From positions 10,166,418-10,230,417 of the forward strand of contig JAGGNK010007004.1 of assembly GCA_017590115.1 (NCBI GenBank): a stretch of 64,000 nt of DNA, written 5' to 3'. A program made the position numbers and the translations under genes. The notes beneath the pieces were generated by a model. It was not told where the DNA came from. It saw nothing but the letters and a program-made list of their open reading frames with translations, and made no database searches. Of this stretch, positions 48,676-60,755 are shown in pieces (position 1 is the first letter of the stretch; each line of letters opens with the position of its first letter). The stretch comes from Montifringilla adamsi (lineage: Eukaryota; Chordata; Aves; Passeriformes; Passeridae).

Positions 48676-49770
48676 AAGAGCTTTATTTTGGAGATCAGTC
48701 TACCTCAAGCTGTGATTAAGCATTTTAAATGTCTCTTTCATAAGTGTCTTTTCTGGTTTGCTGTTTAACTACGTTGATATGAAGAAAAATCATGCACCTA
48801 CATTCGAATCTCTGCAGTACTCTTCATGGTATAAAAGCTGCTGGAGCTGTGACAATGCAAAATAACAACAAATAATTGCAGGACACCTGTACATAGGCAG
48901 TTTTCAACAGATCTTACTTTACAACTCTTAGTTCATGGCCATGTTATCCTTTTTTATAAAAAGGGTTACCTAAATAAATGTAACTGCATTTATTGCAGTG
49001 GATGTTGCCAACTAGATAAAATGTTGGAAGGAAAAGTTGTTTGGGATCAGCTTAAGAAGTCCTTGATCTTGCATTCCAAAGCATTTTGCAAATCTGTCAT
49101 TGCTGCTTTTTTTAGCCTTCTGGGGAAAATTGAGAATTATGTAACTTGTCATTTAAATTTAGAATACATTTATAGTTGTTGACATTCTTTAAAGCACAGT
49201 GACAATTCATCTCCCTATTTGTAGTGTATAATTGGGATTTGAAAGAAAGGTATGCTACTAAAAAATTACACACTAACAACATCTAATGGTTTGTTTGAAA
49301 GATGTTTTATATCTGGTATATTATGGTCCAAAGAATACACAAAGAAATGGTGTTATTTCTTGGCTTGATTACAAAGAGAGGTTGTAATCAAAGGAAAATG
49401 ATCAAGGTAAAATATTTTACAAGCATTGTAAATCAAAAAGCAAAAGTGCCTCTATATGAATGGGTAACAAACTGTTTCAAAGTAGAAATGTATGGGGAGC
49501 AGTGTTTCACTTCATAAAACAATATTTGTACTGACATACAAAGCTGTGGTGTTTTTAAATTTCACAGAGTTTGGCCCTGTATTTTGCCGAGATACTGGAG
49601 TAGTGTGGTTTTATGTGGGAAAGGGTACTGAATCTTTTCAAGCAGAAATTTTTGGTGGTGTATCTTCACTTAATTGTATTAGCAGTATTCAAAAAGTATT
49701 AATTTTTGTAATCGGATGATGTACAAAATGTATGTGCATATGTATTGTAAGATACTTGGCTTGCTTTGAA
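48676..49770 (+). other. GNPTAB: GNPTAB 3' untranslated region (extent uncertain)
   Basis: AT-rich sequence follows the stop. The first canonical poly(A) signal AATAAA is at 48973-48978, about 300 bases downstream; no other AATAAA was seen before the SYCP3 CpG island, so longer forms would need a variant signal. The right edge given is only an upper guess. Confidence 0.5.
48973..48978 (+). terminator. Candidate GNPTAB polyadenylation signal AATAAA
   Basis: A canonical hexamer in CCTAAATAAATG, 298 bases past the stop codon. It is followed by moderately T/G-containing sequence (TTTATTGCAGTGGATGTTG). Use of this site is inferred from position only. Confidence 0.5.
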
Positions 49771-49939
49771 ATTAACTAAAACGCGATGAAAGTTTTGTCT
49801 GCCGTTTCTGTTTCAAAGTCAACCAAAGCGCACACATCTTGGTAAATTAGCCAGGAATCTGTATGAATCTTTACGTCAAAACTTTTTTTTTTCCGATAAA
49901 AACCTTGCAGCTTTAATGATTCGATAGTAATTTGAAGCA

Positions 49940-50240
49940 CGGCTCCGTTCTCAAAGCGGGATGAAGCTGTCGAGCAGCGTGAGGATCCGCAGGCCGTGCC
50001 CGGCCCCGCTCCTGAGGGCGGCGGTGCCGCGGTCCTGCCGCTGCCGTTCCTGTTCCCGCCCTTTCCCGGCGGCGGGAGGCGCTGAGGCGGCGGCGGCGTG
50101 AGGGCTGCCAGGGGCCCCGGGGCTTTGGGGTTCCCTCCGCTGCGACGGGAGGTGCGAGCAGTGCTGTCCCTGCCGCCTGTGCATCCCCTCAGGCTGCAGC
50201 TGAGGGCCCGACTCTCCCTTGCTGCTCTAAGGTGGGTCCC
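49940..50240 (+). promoter_or_regulatory. CpG island, likely SYCP3 promoter and untranslated first exon
   Basis: A compact GC- and CpG-rich block sits between the GNPTAB 3' end and the first SYCP3 coding exon. It contains E2F-type motifs TTCCCGCC (50053-50060) and GGCGGGA (50071-50077). A possible donor (AAG/GTGGGT, GT at 50232) could end a non-coding first exon. In mammals SYCP3 is a germline gene controlled through promoter CpG methylation; whether the same holds here is inference. Confidence 0.6.
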
Positions 50241-51625
50241 CGCGGTGAAAAGCCCCGCACTCGAAATTCACACAAGCACCGGTTTGTTTAATGTCTTTTT
50301 GGGGCGGGGTGGAAAAAAAAAAATAGAGGTGAGTTTCTCTAAAAATCACTGTTAAAATACTCATCTGTGGATTGAAGACACTCAGATCGGCTAAAACAGG
50401 TACCTACACGGGATGGGTGGGGGCTGCTTGGGCTTGTGAGGTGGCAGGATTGTTTTACACCTGGCTGAGGGGGACTGAGAAGTTCTACTTTGTAAACTGA
50501 TTTTTAATACAAAGAAAAGTGTCAGTATGTCAGATAAAACAGATGCTTGCAGTTCAAAGTTAAAGTGCCTTGACAGCACAAGGACAGGCACAGCTAGACA
50601 TTATGGACCAGCACTCTCCTCATTTACATCATGTACTCAACCATCAGCAGTTGAGAAGCAGAATAAGTCTTGACAATTTTCTCTCATTTGAGGATAATTC
50701 TAATGCAAAGGCTTTTGATTTTCCAGTCAATAAAGACACTTGTTTTTCAAGACACTTGTAAAATCTAAAATTCTACATGCTACGTAGAGAAGCATCAACG
50801 TCAGAAAAAGCTCGGTATTAAAATGTACTCTTTCCTTAGCATAGTGTGGCCATCTTTGTACAGATCCATGGAATTTGCAATTAAAAAAACATTTTCACAG
50901 CGATTGACAAATAACTAAAAATAAAAAATCCAACAAAAACAGAAATAGGAAACTGAGGTGTGTGAGAGAGTTGATGATGTTGGGGGGACCTCACAGTCCT
51001 TGAAATTCAAGATTGTTAATGGAGTTCTCAATTTCCGTGTGTGAACTTAATTTTTAGGTCTGTCCCTGCCCTGGCTTGTGGAAAACCTACTGATATTTCT
51101 GGCAGTGTTGGATTGTGTCTAGAACGAGAGGTTTACGAAAGTAAATAAATGAATAATTTTTTTTTAAGAGGGTAGTCTATGTGTAAAATGTTTGCTAGTG
51201 TAGAAATAGCATTACTTACATTATAGAATGCAGAGGTGTAATAGCTATAAAGAAAGCTAAATTGGAACCTGGAAGTTGCTCAGGACTTTAAAAAATGGTA
51301 TAAGCATATGTATATTTGACTTTACATGTGGGATGGCTTGTAGGATTACATTGTTCTCTATGGTTTATCATTTCTCTGTTTTGGACAGTAGAATATTGGC
51401 ATAGCTTTTGGGGAATGCAGTACTGGATATGACAAAATGTGTAATAAACTTTAATGGAAGCTAAGCTGGCAGACATCTTAAGAAAATGGGTACTTTATAT
51501 ATTTTTTTTTTCCAGCAGAATCAAGTATGTTCCTTTTTTAACATGTTTTTTAAAGTATCACTGATGGGTAATGCTGTGGGATGCCTCAAAACTAAGCCAC
51601 TTTGACTGCTTGCATATCTTTACAG

Positions 51626-51662
51626 GTGCAGACTGTTAAAGAGATACCCATAATAGGTGCAG
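51626..51662 (+). other. SYCP3: Candidate 37-nt untranslated exon of SYCP3
   Basis: Bounded by an acceptor CTTTACAG and a good donor GTAAGC at 51663, about 90 bases before the first coding exon. It contains no ATG. Support is from splice signals and position only. Confidence 0.35.
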
Positions 51663-51753
51663 GTAAGCATGAAAATGTATTTATTTTCAATTTATTGTGG
51701 AGGAAGTTATGTCACAAATACAATATACTGTTTCAGTAGGAAAAGATCTCACC

Positions 51754-51883
51754 ATGGCACCATCAGGAAGAAAGCATGGAGGAAAAGCTGGTAAACCAGC
51801 ACAGGAAGATCAGACCATACCTACTTTTGACTTTGAGGAGGAAAGAAAAGAACTGAGTGGATCAGAGGAAGATATTAGAGAAG
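51754..51883 (+). CDS. SYCP3: SYCP3 coding exon 1 (residues 1-44)
   Basis: The exon begins after acceptor TGTTTCAG (51736), with the ATG at 51754 in ACCATGG context; donor GTGCTT, a weak site; phase 1. It encodes [20 protein letters not shown] and the acidic SGSEEDI segment. An in-frame ATG at 51697 lies before the acceptor, in intron, and is not used on this model. Confidence 0.9.
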
Positions 51884-54800
51884 GTGCTTGTATGAAATTT
51901 TTAGGACATTTGTAAAACGTGAATCTTATCACATTTGTGACTATGAAAAGAAGGGAAGAACTTCTGAGTCAGCCAGGGACTGAGCACAGCGTGGTTTGTA
52001 ATGCCAAAGACCACCAGGCTCCTACTGTGTCATTTTGATTGGTAGTTTTCAAAATAATATAAATATCTATTTGTGATTTTTCTTTTTAAAGGTGCAGAAT
52101 TACAATACTTTTTACAGTAAATTCAGATTGGATTTTTATAAATTTTTATGTTATTTTTAGCTTTCTGATGATTGCTGTATTGTGAGCTGCGAGTAATGGT
52201 GTAGTACTGGACAGAGAAAGTAAAACTGTTTGGGACCAGGGTAGAGAACTCAAAGCGGTGCCAGCTCCAGTCTGGCCTTGCAGAGCAATTCACCACCATC
52301 CTTCAGCTCCAGACTCAGAGTTAGGAGCTGCCTGTGTTACTGATGGGAACTGACCATGAGATATGGCCAGGGAAATGGCATTACAGAAAAGTAATTACAC
52401 TTGTAATAACTCAAACCACCAACACAAAATGTATTTTTGTAAATATTTCCATACTCCTTCTTAAGGTGACACACCAGTAATGGACAAGCATGGAAAGAAA
52501 AGACCTCTGGTGGCTACTCATGTGGTTCCAGATGATGTGGGGTAAGGTTAGATGTTTGGGGGCTTTTTCCAAAATAAGCAGGTCTTAAATAGAGACCAAT
52601 TTCAGTTATTCACTATGCTTATTTGTGCCTTGTTTGGGTTTGGTTTGGGGTTTTTTAGTATTTGATTAAAAAAATAAAGTGACAGATAATACAGTAGTTG
52701 TAGGTAAAAAAATAATTTAAAACAAAGCATTTTAAAACAGTAATTCTTCCATTTCTTTGTAGTTTCTTTTGAACATGCAGAAAAAAATTAACATATTTGT
52801 GTGTTCTTAAAATTTATTTTAAAATATTACTTGTTTTATCCTAAATTGTTGATAATGTCATTAAATCCTATTAATTTTTTTCTTCTCACTTTAGTTCCTT
52901 GAAGATATTACCAATACTTTAAACGATCCACATATTGCATGAAAAAGAAATTATTTTACAGATAAATCTTAATTTAGTATTCATGGGCAGTGAATAAATA
53001 TTAATCAAATATAATATTCATGGACAGTGTAAATGGAATAAAAAAGTACATGCTAAAAGAGTGTTCAAGCAGATTATAACAGTTAGGTTGAAGATACTGT
53101 ATTGTATCTTTTTACTGTACTGTAACACTGCCTTACACACTGGTGTTACCATCTTAAAGATGCTGTAAAAACAGCCCTGAAATTATTTGCCATGGGATTT
53201 TTTACTGTGCCAGTTATGCTAACTGAGAAGGACTTATTTTTATTTGGTGTTCCAAATACCCATTTTGTTTTCTTTGTCATAGGGAATAATCAATTTTACT
53301 TACTGACTCCCCTTATTCAAGGCACGTTAAATGCCTCTTTATATAACAGTGCTTCTTTACTGGGGACTAGCTAAGATTCTAGCATTTTATTAAAAATAAA
53401 AAAGGCAAATTAATCTGAAAAAGAAACCTCTCACAGGAGAAGAAAAGGAGTAAAATTATCTTATGGCAGTGGCAGTTCTGTTACTGCTTAGAAGTAATAG
53501 GCATGTGTATAAAATTAGTTCTAAGCATATTCAACAGGTCTGAAGTCAGAAAATGGGCAAATAAAAATCTGAAACACTGTTTTGTAGGGGTGAAGTACAG
53601 AATATGTTGGAGAGATTTGGAGGTAAGTACATTTACATTCTAATAAAAATAGTTGCAGAGTTGGCAGTAATAACTCACCATTAAAATAACTTTCAAGACT
53701 TATGTAAAATGACTAGTCTCTGTAGCACTTTTCAGCATTTCTGAATAAAGCCAGTTTTCAGGAAAAAAGAAAAGTTATATCTAAGGAGAGCAAAGGGAAA
53801 GAAGAGGAGGGAATATCTGCATATAAATGAGTCACAGCTTGTAAGTGTAGATAATTGCAAAGGAAAAGGGAAAGATGCATGAGTGCTTTGGATAATCAAT
53901 TTTAAGATGAAGTTTAAGAGGTAGTAAATATATTGTAGAGAAAAGGGACAATAGCAATTTGCTGTTGTTCTCACTCAATTTTTTGTTACACTGGCATAGA
54001 GGATACTGGAGATGGCAAGACTTGAGTGAGAAATAAGGGAAATGTAAATGTCAATGTAAGTAGCAAAAGAGAACAGTTCCAATTCTAGACAAGCAATTTT
54101 GGAAGTAGAGTTTAGTTGTGATACAGAATGAGAGAGCAGTCTGTACTTAGCACTTCCAGAAATCTAGAGAACAGGGAATCAGCAGGTCAGAGAATTTCAG
54201 CAGTCAGAAGGAATATGAGTTTCTAGAACAGCCAGATAACGAGGGTCAGTAATGCCTGTCATCCAGTGATGAGCAATTTGTGTGTGTCACTCCACAGGAT
54301 TTATTACAGTCATTATCAGATCCTCAGGTGGCTTTACCTAGTTAAATTACCAGCTGAATTCTAGATAGTGACAGGATAGAGAAAAAATAGTTTTAACATT
54401 TGTAAAGAATGAACAATACCCTTCGCAGAGTAAGCAAACATCAAAAAGCCGTGGAAGGAAGGGAAACCATCTTAATGCCAGCATTACACACTCAATAATA
54501 CTTTCATTGTATGTAATAAAAGAAATCTGTACAGAGTCATTACTTGCGTGTCAAATTTAAGGTGAAAAAGAAGCTTGAGTAACTCCTTAATCCACAAATT
54601 AGGACTTTTGGCTGTCACAAAATTACATATTTTGCATTATATATTAGAATGTTATTATAGATCTGGAAATTCAGATTAAAGCAGGATTTCAATGCTAAAA
54701 AGTTATGATTGTCTGTAATTTAAGACTCAAAAAAGGAAAGGAAGGGAGGATGGAAGGAGGGAGAATGAATGGATCAGAGAGAGGATGCTGTCTGCACAAA

Positions 54801-57800
54801 ATAGTGGGTTTGGCATTAGCAGAGACAGATGCCTCAGCAGATTAGAGAAGTTTGACAGATGTTTCCTGAAATCTACAGTGAGAAAGGAAATAAATTACTG
54901 TATTAATCTTAAGCTGTGACTTGATAAATCTCCAAATGTAAATTGAACTGAAACAAACACAGTAACTTATATTAATACTGAAAAAGTACTGTCTCTCTGA
55001 AGTATAAAAATAGTTATTCATTCATTCAGTATGTTCACAGGAATAGTAACCACATACTAACCTTAATTTATTTCTGAAATTCAAGAAATTTGCATATGAC
55101 TCTGAAACAGGTGTTGGTTAGAGAGTGTGACAGGCATAAGGAAGCAGCGTTCACACCAGTGCCACCAGCAGGCTGAGGGACATCACCACATCAGTCCAGA
55201 TCACAGCAGCTTCTTGTTGCTAGAACACACTTCAAAGTGTAACTCATCAGCCTTTTTAATGCATATCCAGCATGCCTAATTTCTGAATATTCTTTGGCTT
55301 TCAGCTGACATTAACAAGGCTCTCTTAGCTAAGAGGAAAAGATTAGAAATGTACACAAAAGCCTCACTCAAAACCAGTAACCAGAAGATTGAACATGTTT
55401 GGAAAACGCAGCAGGAGCAAAGGTGACCTTTACTCTTGGTTTTCAAGCCTGTGGAACTAGATTCCCTTCTGGGTCACAGAATGGATGGCTGGTCTGTCGT
55501 CTTGCAATAGCAAGTACTGTATCTGATGTTAAACATCTGCCCAGGGCCTCTGCTGCCTTCCGTTGTGTCCACTGTGTTAATCTGACAGTAAGTTTAGCAC
55601 AGTCTCTATTGAACAGACAGATCTATGATTTGGAACTCTGAAAGCAAGGTACATTAAAGAGTGGGGCTTACTTTTATCTTTATGGAAAGTAACCTTTGAT
55701 GTTATTATGTATTTTAAAACAATGTGGGGTTTTTTTTCTCACTTTGGAATTTTCTGTTTCTACCTGAAAACTGAAAAATGTTCAGTAAAACTTTAATATC
55801 ATTCTGGTTAAGATAGTAAATAATTTTCACCTTCCTTAACATTCCTCGCACCTCTTAAGGCATATTTAATTACTACATCTGATACCAGAGAGCAAAGTGA
55901 AAAAAGAGCTAAAAACTAAAAGTCAGCAATAGTTGTAACTGTCTTGGATTTGTTCTACGTTTATTTGTATTTGAAACTTGTATGGACAAAATTTTAAGAA
56001 ATGAGCTTATCCATTTTGTAATGTAAACACCTTGTGTTTAAGCAACCACCTGTATTTGAATTAGAAAAACATGGTAAATCTCAGAAAACCTGACACTGTT
56101 AGGAAGAAGAGATTTTACAATTTCTTTTTAATGAGTATTTTATGGGAGTGCTGTCTCTCTATAGAGACATTCCACATCCACTCAGTGTATGTGTGTGTTC
56201 AGTTTTTAAACATACAGTATTTAAATGGGGTCAGATGTCAAAGTAGCCTATTTCTTTATCTATGCCAGCTTTTATTCTAGTCCATGTGTATGTTGAACCT
56301 TAGCTTTCCTTGTAATTCCCTGTAGCATTTGTCATACTTACAGACAGTGTCTGTTTATAGGCAGAAGCTCAATCACGAGTTCTCCCAGCAGTTCCTGACT
56401 TTATTTCAGCAGTGGGATGTAGATGTGCAAAAGGCAGAGGAGCAGGAAGAAAAACTAGCGGTGAGTTTCCAGCATGGTGTGAGTTACACTGTATTTTCCA
56501 CAAGGAGGGAATATTGTTGTTTTGATACTCAAGAAATGTAAAAACACTTTATGTAGTTTAAACATAAATATATGATTGTTTAAGTTTGGGAAGAGAGATG
56601 CATTTATAAACTTTATTACAAGTTTATAAACACTGTTAAGTGATGCCTTAGGCCAGCATATGGCTTGAGAAAAGCAAAGACCATTTAAGGAGAAGAAAGA
56701 CGTGCTGTTTCTCTCCATCCATAGTCTTTGGGTTCAGGGAACAAAGGAATAAAGGAAAGTAGTGGTTTTTTAGCATACATTCCTTAAAAATATGCCTGTA
56801 TATAATAAATGTAAGAGAATTTGGTCACTGAAAGAGGATAGGAGCTACACAATGGAAAGTAAACGTGTGCTGTTGCTCTGTGCTTCCAACACATTTGCAA
56901 GGTTTGCTTTTCCCTAGGTAGCACATTCCTCTGGGATACCCTAAGAAGCTGTGGGGCATAGCACTCCTCATGGGATTTTACAGGGATAATTCAGGCTGTA
57001 AGAGACCTCAGGAGGTGACTTGGGGCTTAATCCAGTCTTCAGTCTTACTTTCACTAATAAAAGCTAGGGTAACTTCTCCAGGCAGAGATTCACCTTACAA
57101 GGCACAGATTTCCAATAAAGGCAGATTTTTTGATTCTGAAAAATGAAACTGATGTGCTGTCCAAGCACTCTGCTTAACAACTGATGGAATTATGTTTTTC
57201 TTTTGCTTCTGCTGCAGAATATGCTTCGTCAGCAACAAAAAGTTTTTCAACAGGCAAGAATAGTTCAAAGTCAGAGACTGAAAACCATTAAACAACTCTA
57301 TGAGCAATTCTTAAAGGTAAATCTTTTTCTTGGAAAGCAGCTGATCCTTATCATATCACTTGAGAAAGCTATATTAATTCTGTGTTTCAAGTTGTTAGGT
57401 ATTTCTTTAACAAAGTAACTAACATACTACACAGCAACAAAAAAAAACTGTTTTGAGTACAACCACACAAAAATTTTACTTTTTTAGTGAAAGGCATTCC
57501 TCACAAGAGAAAATCTGTTCCTTAATAATTTTCATGACCCTTTGCTGGAACCTATCCTGTACGTCCATGTCTGTCTTGTCCTCAGGGGTCTGAACTGGAC
57601 CCAGCACTCCAGGTGTGGCTTCACCAGCTGCATAGCCCCCAGTATACAGGGCAGATTCAAGTCCATCAATTTCTGACAAACCTTATTTCAGTTCAAGTAA
57701 TTTCCTAGCTGGTTTTGAAATTTCAGTTATGATAAGCTTGGTGTTTGGTTTGGGTTTTTTTCCAAGTTTGGTAGTTGATAAAAATAAATCTGAAATGGAG

Positions 57801-58771
57801 CAACTCTTAGTTTAAAATAGTCAGAATTTACTGAGTATATTACAGAAGCATTAATAAATAATAACTGTTCCAAAATGTCAAAAATGTCTTCATCAAAGAG
57901 GAAAAACTTAACAGAAGGTCAAGTATTACTTTGATTTTTCTCCTCAAAAAAGATCAAAAGGTAGAAGTCAAACCTCAAATAAGCTTAAATAAACACAATT
58001 TAAGGAAAATGCAACTAGACACATACACAGCGGTAAGTGTAATTGTATGTAAAAAAGGGAAGATAACCAGGGAGTTTTATTTGGCTTATTTGGGGAGAAG
58101 TGTGCAAAGAAACGCAGTGGAGTTTATACTCCTCACTTCAAGTCCAGCAGGGTTGTCATAATATTGAACCCCTAGAATTCCTGACACATGTCTGTTCAAT
58201 CTCCTCTTGTAGAACTGAAATGTAGAAAAAGTAGCTGAGACCTCACAGAGGCTGACTGGAGGGCTCTATCTTCTTCCCAGGGTACATACTGTTTAAACAG
58301 GAATGTAGACTGGAGTATGAAGTCCTGTATGATTCCTCTGCCAAGTTTGTGATAAACTCATCAATTATCTGTGATCACTGTAAAAATTAAACTGTAGTAT
58401 GAATAATTATTAGTTTGTTTGGTTGTTTTAAATTAACTGCTTGACACTGAGAAGTTCTGAACCAATATTATCCTTAACTTCAGAGCATGGAAGAGCTGGA
58501 GAAGAGCAATGAAAATCTTCTGGCTGGTGCCCAAAATGAACTTCGCAAGGAAATGGCGATGTTGCAGAAGAAGATTATGATGGACACTGTAAGTATCAGA
58601 TCTGTGAAGTTAGTTAAATGCAAAAATAGAACATTCAAGTCATTTGACATTCATTTAATTCAAAGGAATCATATTGATACAGCATTTGTTCAGCATTATC
58701 TCTTTTTCTTGTGACAGCAACAGCAGGAGATGGCAACTGTTCGCAAGTCTCTTCAGTCCATGTTATTCTGA
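51754..58771 (+). CDS. SYCP3: SYCP3: synaptonemal complex protein 3 (8 coding exons)
   Basis: Structural protein of the meiotic chromosome axis (lateral element). It forms antiparallel coiled-coil tetramers that pack into fibres and compact DNA in meiotic prophase nuclei. The eight coding exons join to 717 bases, 238 residues against 236 in human. Order: an acidic, flexible N-terminus with LSGSEEDI; a short basic patch KHGKKR (51-56); [19 protein letters not shown]; the basic KRKR (90-93 region) at the start of the helical core; then a long coiled coil with [28 protein letters not shown] and [12 protein letters not shown], ending in the conserved [10 protein letters not shown]. The start ATG has a strong context (ACCATGG). 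It lies in tandem with and 3 kb downstream of the GNPTAB stop, and convergent with CHPT1, the order known from mammals. All frames and GT-AG sites close. Confidence 0.97.
52466..52541 (+). CDS. SYCP3: SYCP3 coding exon 2 (residues 44-69)
   Basis: Acceptor CTTCTTAAG, donor GTAAGG, ends in phase 2. It encodes [20 protein letters not shown] plus VPDDVG. The basic patch is weaker than the mammalian KRRKKR. Confidence 0.9.
53588..53622 (+). CDS. SYCP3: SYCP3 coding exon 3, micro-exon (residues 69-81)
   Basis: Only 35 bases; acceptor TTTTGTAG, donor GTAAGT, ends in phase 1. It encodes [11 protein letters not shown], which matches the mammalian [11 protein letters not shown] segment. Confidence 0.93.
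55305..55422 (+). CDS. SYCP3: SYCP3 coding exon 4 (residues 81-120)
   Basis: Acceptor GCTTTCAG, donor GTGACC, ends in phase 2. It encodes [20 protein letters not shown] and [19 protein letters not shown], the start of the helical core with the second basic, DNA-binding patch KRKR. Confidence 0.96.
56361..56460 (+). CDS. SYCP3: SYCP3 coding exon 5 (residues 120-153)
   Basis: Acceptor TTTATAG, donor GTGAGT, ends in phase 0. It encodes [20 protein letters not shown] and [13 protein letters not shown], part of the coiled coil. Confidence 0.96.
57218..57316 (+). CDS. SYCP3: SYCP3 coding exon 6 (residues 154-186)
   Basis: Acceptor GCTGCAG, donor GTAAAT, phase 0. It encodes [20 protein letters not shown] and [13 protein letters not shown], nearly identical to mammals. 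Confidence 0.96.
57490..57670 (-). mobile_element. CR1 LINE fragment, antisense
   Basis: Plus-strand sequence resembles the antisense internal part of the CR1 3' region: TTGCTGGAACC, GGGGTCTGAACTGGACCCAG, CACTCCAGGTGTGGCTTCAC, CAGCTGCATAG. It lies in SYCP3 intron 6, is truncated at both ends and has no coding capacity. Confidence 0.75.
58484..58588 (+). CDS. SYCP3: SYCP3 coding exon 7 (residues 187-221)
   Basis: Acceptor AACTTCAG, donor GTAAGT, phase 0. It encodes [20 protein letters not shown] and [15 protein letters not shown]. Confidence 0.96.
58718..58771 (+). CDS. SYCP3: SYCP3 coding exon 8 and stop (residues 222-238)
   Basis: Acceptor TTGTGACAG, stop TGA at 58769-58771. It encodes [17 protein letters not shown], the C-terminal tip that drives fibre assembly in the mammalian protein. 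Confidence 0.97.
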   Translation, partial: QQQEMATVRKSLQSMLF

Positions 58772-58862
58772 TGGTTCAGTGGAGGAGCAACATGTACCTA
58801 AGTAACACGATACAAGTACAGGCATTAGAAGGATGTTGAGATTTAAATGTTTCAAGGTTCCT

Positions 58863-58868
58863 ATTAAA
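58863..58868 (+). terminator. Candidate SYCP3 polyadenylation signal ATTAAA
   Basis: The common variant hexamer lies 92 bases after the SYCP3 stop and is followed by T/GT-rich sequence (TTGTTCTAATCTTGTCTG), a good downstream element. This predicts a short 3' UTR. Confidence 0.6.
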
Positions 58869-58899
58869 CTCTTTCCTGAATTGTTCTAATCTTGTCTGT

Positions 58900-60740
58900 T
58901 CATGTTGTAAGAACATATCTTAGTAAACTTTTATTACTGGGGGGCAGTATGGACCCCAAACTGTTCACTGTCTGTTCAGTTGATTTTTTGAAAATTTCAT
59001 ATCCACTTCCAATAGCATTGGACTGTTTAAATAGTTTCACTTTTTTATAGGAAATTATAACAAGGGGAATAATTAATGAAACGTGCATTACCCAGATTTT
59101 ACATAGTAACTTGAAGCCTTTAGGTACATTGTGCAAATAGAAGCATTTCTAACAAGCTGCAAGTTGTCACAGTTTCAATTAGTCTGCTGATATATTAGCT
59201 GTTACAGAAATTCACAGGGTATGACATAGCTAAGGTAGAATTGTTTAATGATGTGTATTATGGCAAATTAAAGTAAATTTTGTTAACTCTTTTGTTATTC
59301 TAGACATTGTAATATCGCTGTATTAGTATGAGATTTATAAACTGCTGTAATTTGTCTAGAAAGTAGTTGGGCTTTTTTAGTTAAATTATGAGCTTAATGT
59401 ATCCACTCAAGTAATGATAATTAAACATTATGCATTTTGGGGTCTACTTTTTGTAGAACCACTGCTAGAAGAAACCTACGTCATTTATTTAGTACAGGCT
59501 CCTACAAGCCTTTGAGATGGAATATTATTTTTTGCAATTCCAAATGACTAGCAATTTAGGGAGGCCTGAGTTTTAAGGGTAAAGCATTTATCTTTCATGT
59601 ATTGCATTACAGTAAATAAGTATAAACTAAACAATTGGCTTAGTGCACATGCAGTTTGTTTTTACAGAAAACCATTACACCTGAATATCTGCTTCTAAAA
59701 ATGAGATAGTTGCCAACATATTTAATGCTTTGATTTAATACAACAGTAGATAAAATAAACATCCACACACCCACGCACACCACATGTGATGTTGTCACAA
59801 CAATGTGTTTCAAAACCATATTTTCTTCTCAGTCTACAAGCATTTTGAGTCAGGTCATTTGATGGTAGTTCTCCAGGTCTGGAAGCCAGATTAGTGAAGG
59901 CAAATTTGCAGTAACTTCAGCTGTTTGGTTATAACGAGTATAGAACTTCTTGTTCTGCCCCTGCCAGAATTCAGGACAGGAGCAAACATCTGAGTTTCAC
60001 TGCTACACTGACGCATGAGGGAATATGGGCCTCTCATGGGTAACCAGTAACAATGCTGGTTTGTAATTACTGAATCTCAGCCCTCTGAGGCCAGTAACTG
60101 GAGGCTATGAAATAGGTGACAGGTTCTGCCTCAGATCTTCAATAGGGGGTTATTTGTTAGCAGTACCTCCTGCTTCTGGTTTTATTTGTTAGGTATTGAG
60201 TCATGGTTCTGGTTTTCTGAGTGATTTCTGTATTAGTTTCCTATTATCCACATACCTCAATCACGTCCTCAAAACTACTTATACCTACTATGCCAGGACA
60301 CAGTTTTGACTATTGTCACTCATTTCACTTTCAAGATGTTGCCTGTGTCTTTTCATCAGAAGGTTAATTTGCTTACAGTATTCAGCCAAAGTAAAATGGT
60401 CATTACCATCTTCTTTTCTATTTGACCATGGCCAGGGTTCAGGCTAAATTCACATGCAGATGCTGTGTCATTTCCAGCCTCAAACAGGAGTAGTAGGATT
60501 CATTCTGATTTTATATTAGTCACTTTGAGTTGTAGTCCTTTGGCAGTAACTGTTAACAGTTACAGAGCCTCAAAATGATCATTATATTCTTCTTAGGCAG
60601 GAGGGTGATGGATGCTATTTTATTTCCTCCAGACCAGCAGACAATACACCACTTTAAAAGTTCCTTGAATGCCTCAGGAAGTATTTTTGAACTAATAAGC
60701 AGGTAGGAAGCTGCAGTTGGTAATATTTCTAAAACAAACC
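58900..60740. other. Intergenic region between convergent SYCP3 and CHPT1
   Basis: AT-rich sequence without a recognisable exon, repeat family or RNA gene. Part of it may belong to longer 3' untranslated ends of either gene. Confidence 0.6.
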
Positions 60741-60749
60741 ATGGCATTC

Positions 60750-60755
60750 TTTATT
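60750..60755 (-). terminator. Candidate CHPT1 polyadenylation signal AATAAA
   Basis: TTTATT on the plus strand gives AATAAA on the minus strand, about 1.29 kb past the CHPT1 stop. Downstream on the minus strand lies TGGTTTGTTTTAG, a plausible GT-rich element. A variant ATTAAA near 60951 on the same strand is an alternative, so the 3' UTR length is uncertain. Confidence 0.4.

Noticed and set aside
51697..51915. SYCP3 start at the upstream in-frame ATG
   Set aside because: It lies before the acceptor TTTCAG at 51731-51736 and has no counterpart in the family; the ATG at 51754 has a strong context and the family's N-terminus. The unspliced form is kept only as a possibility in the findings.
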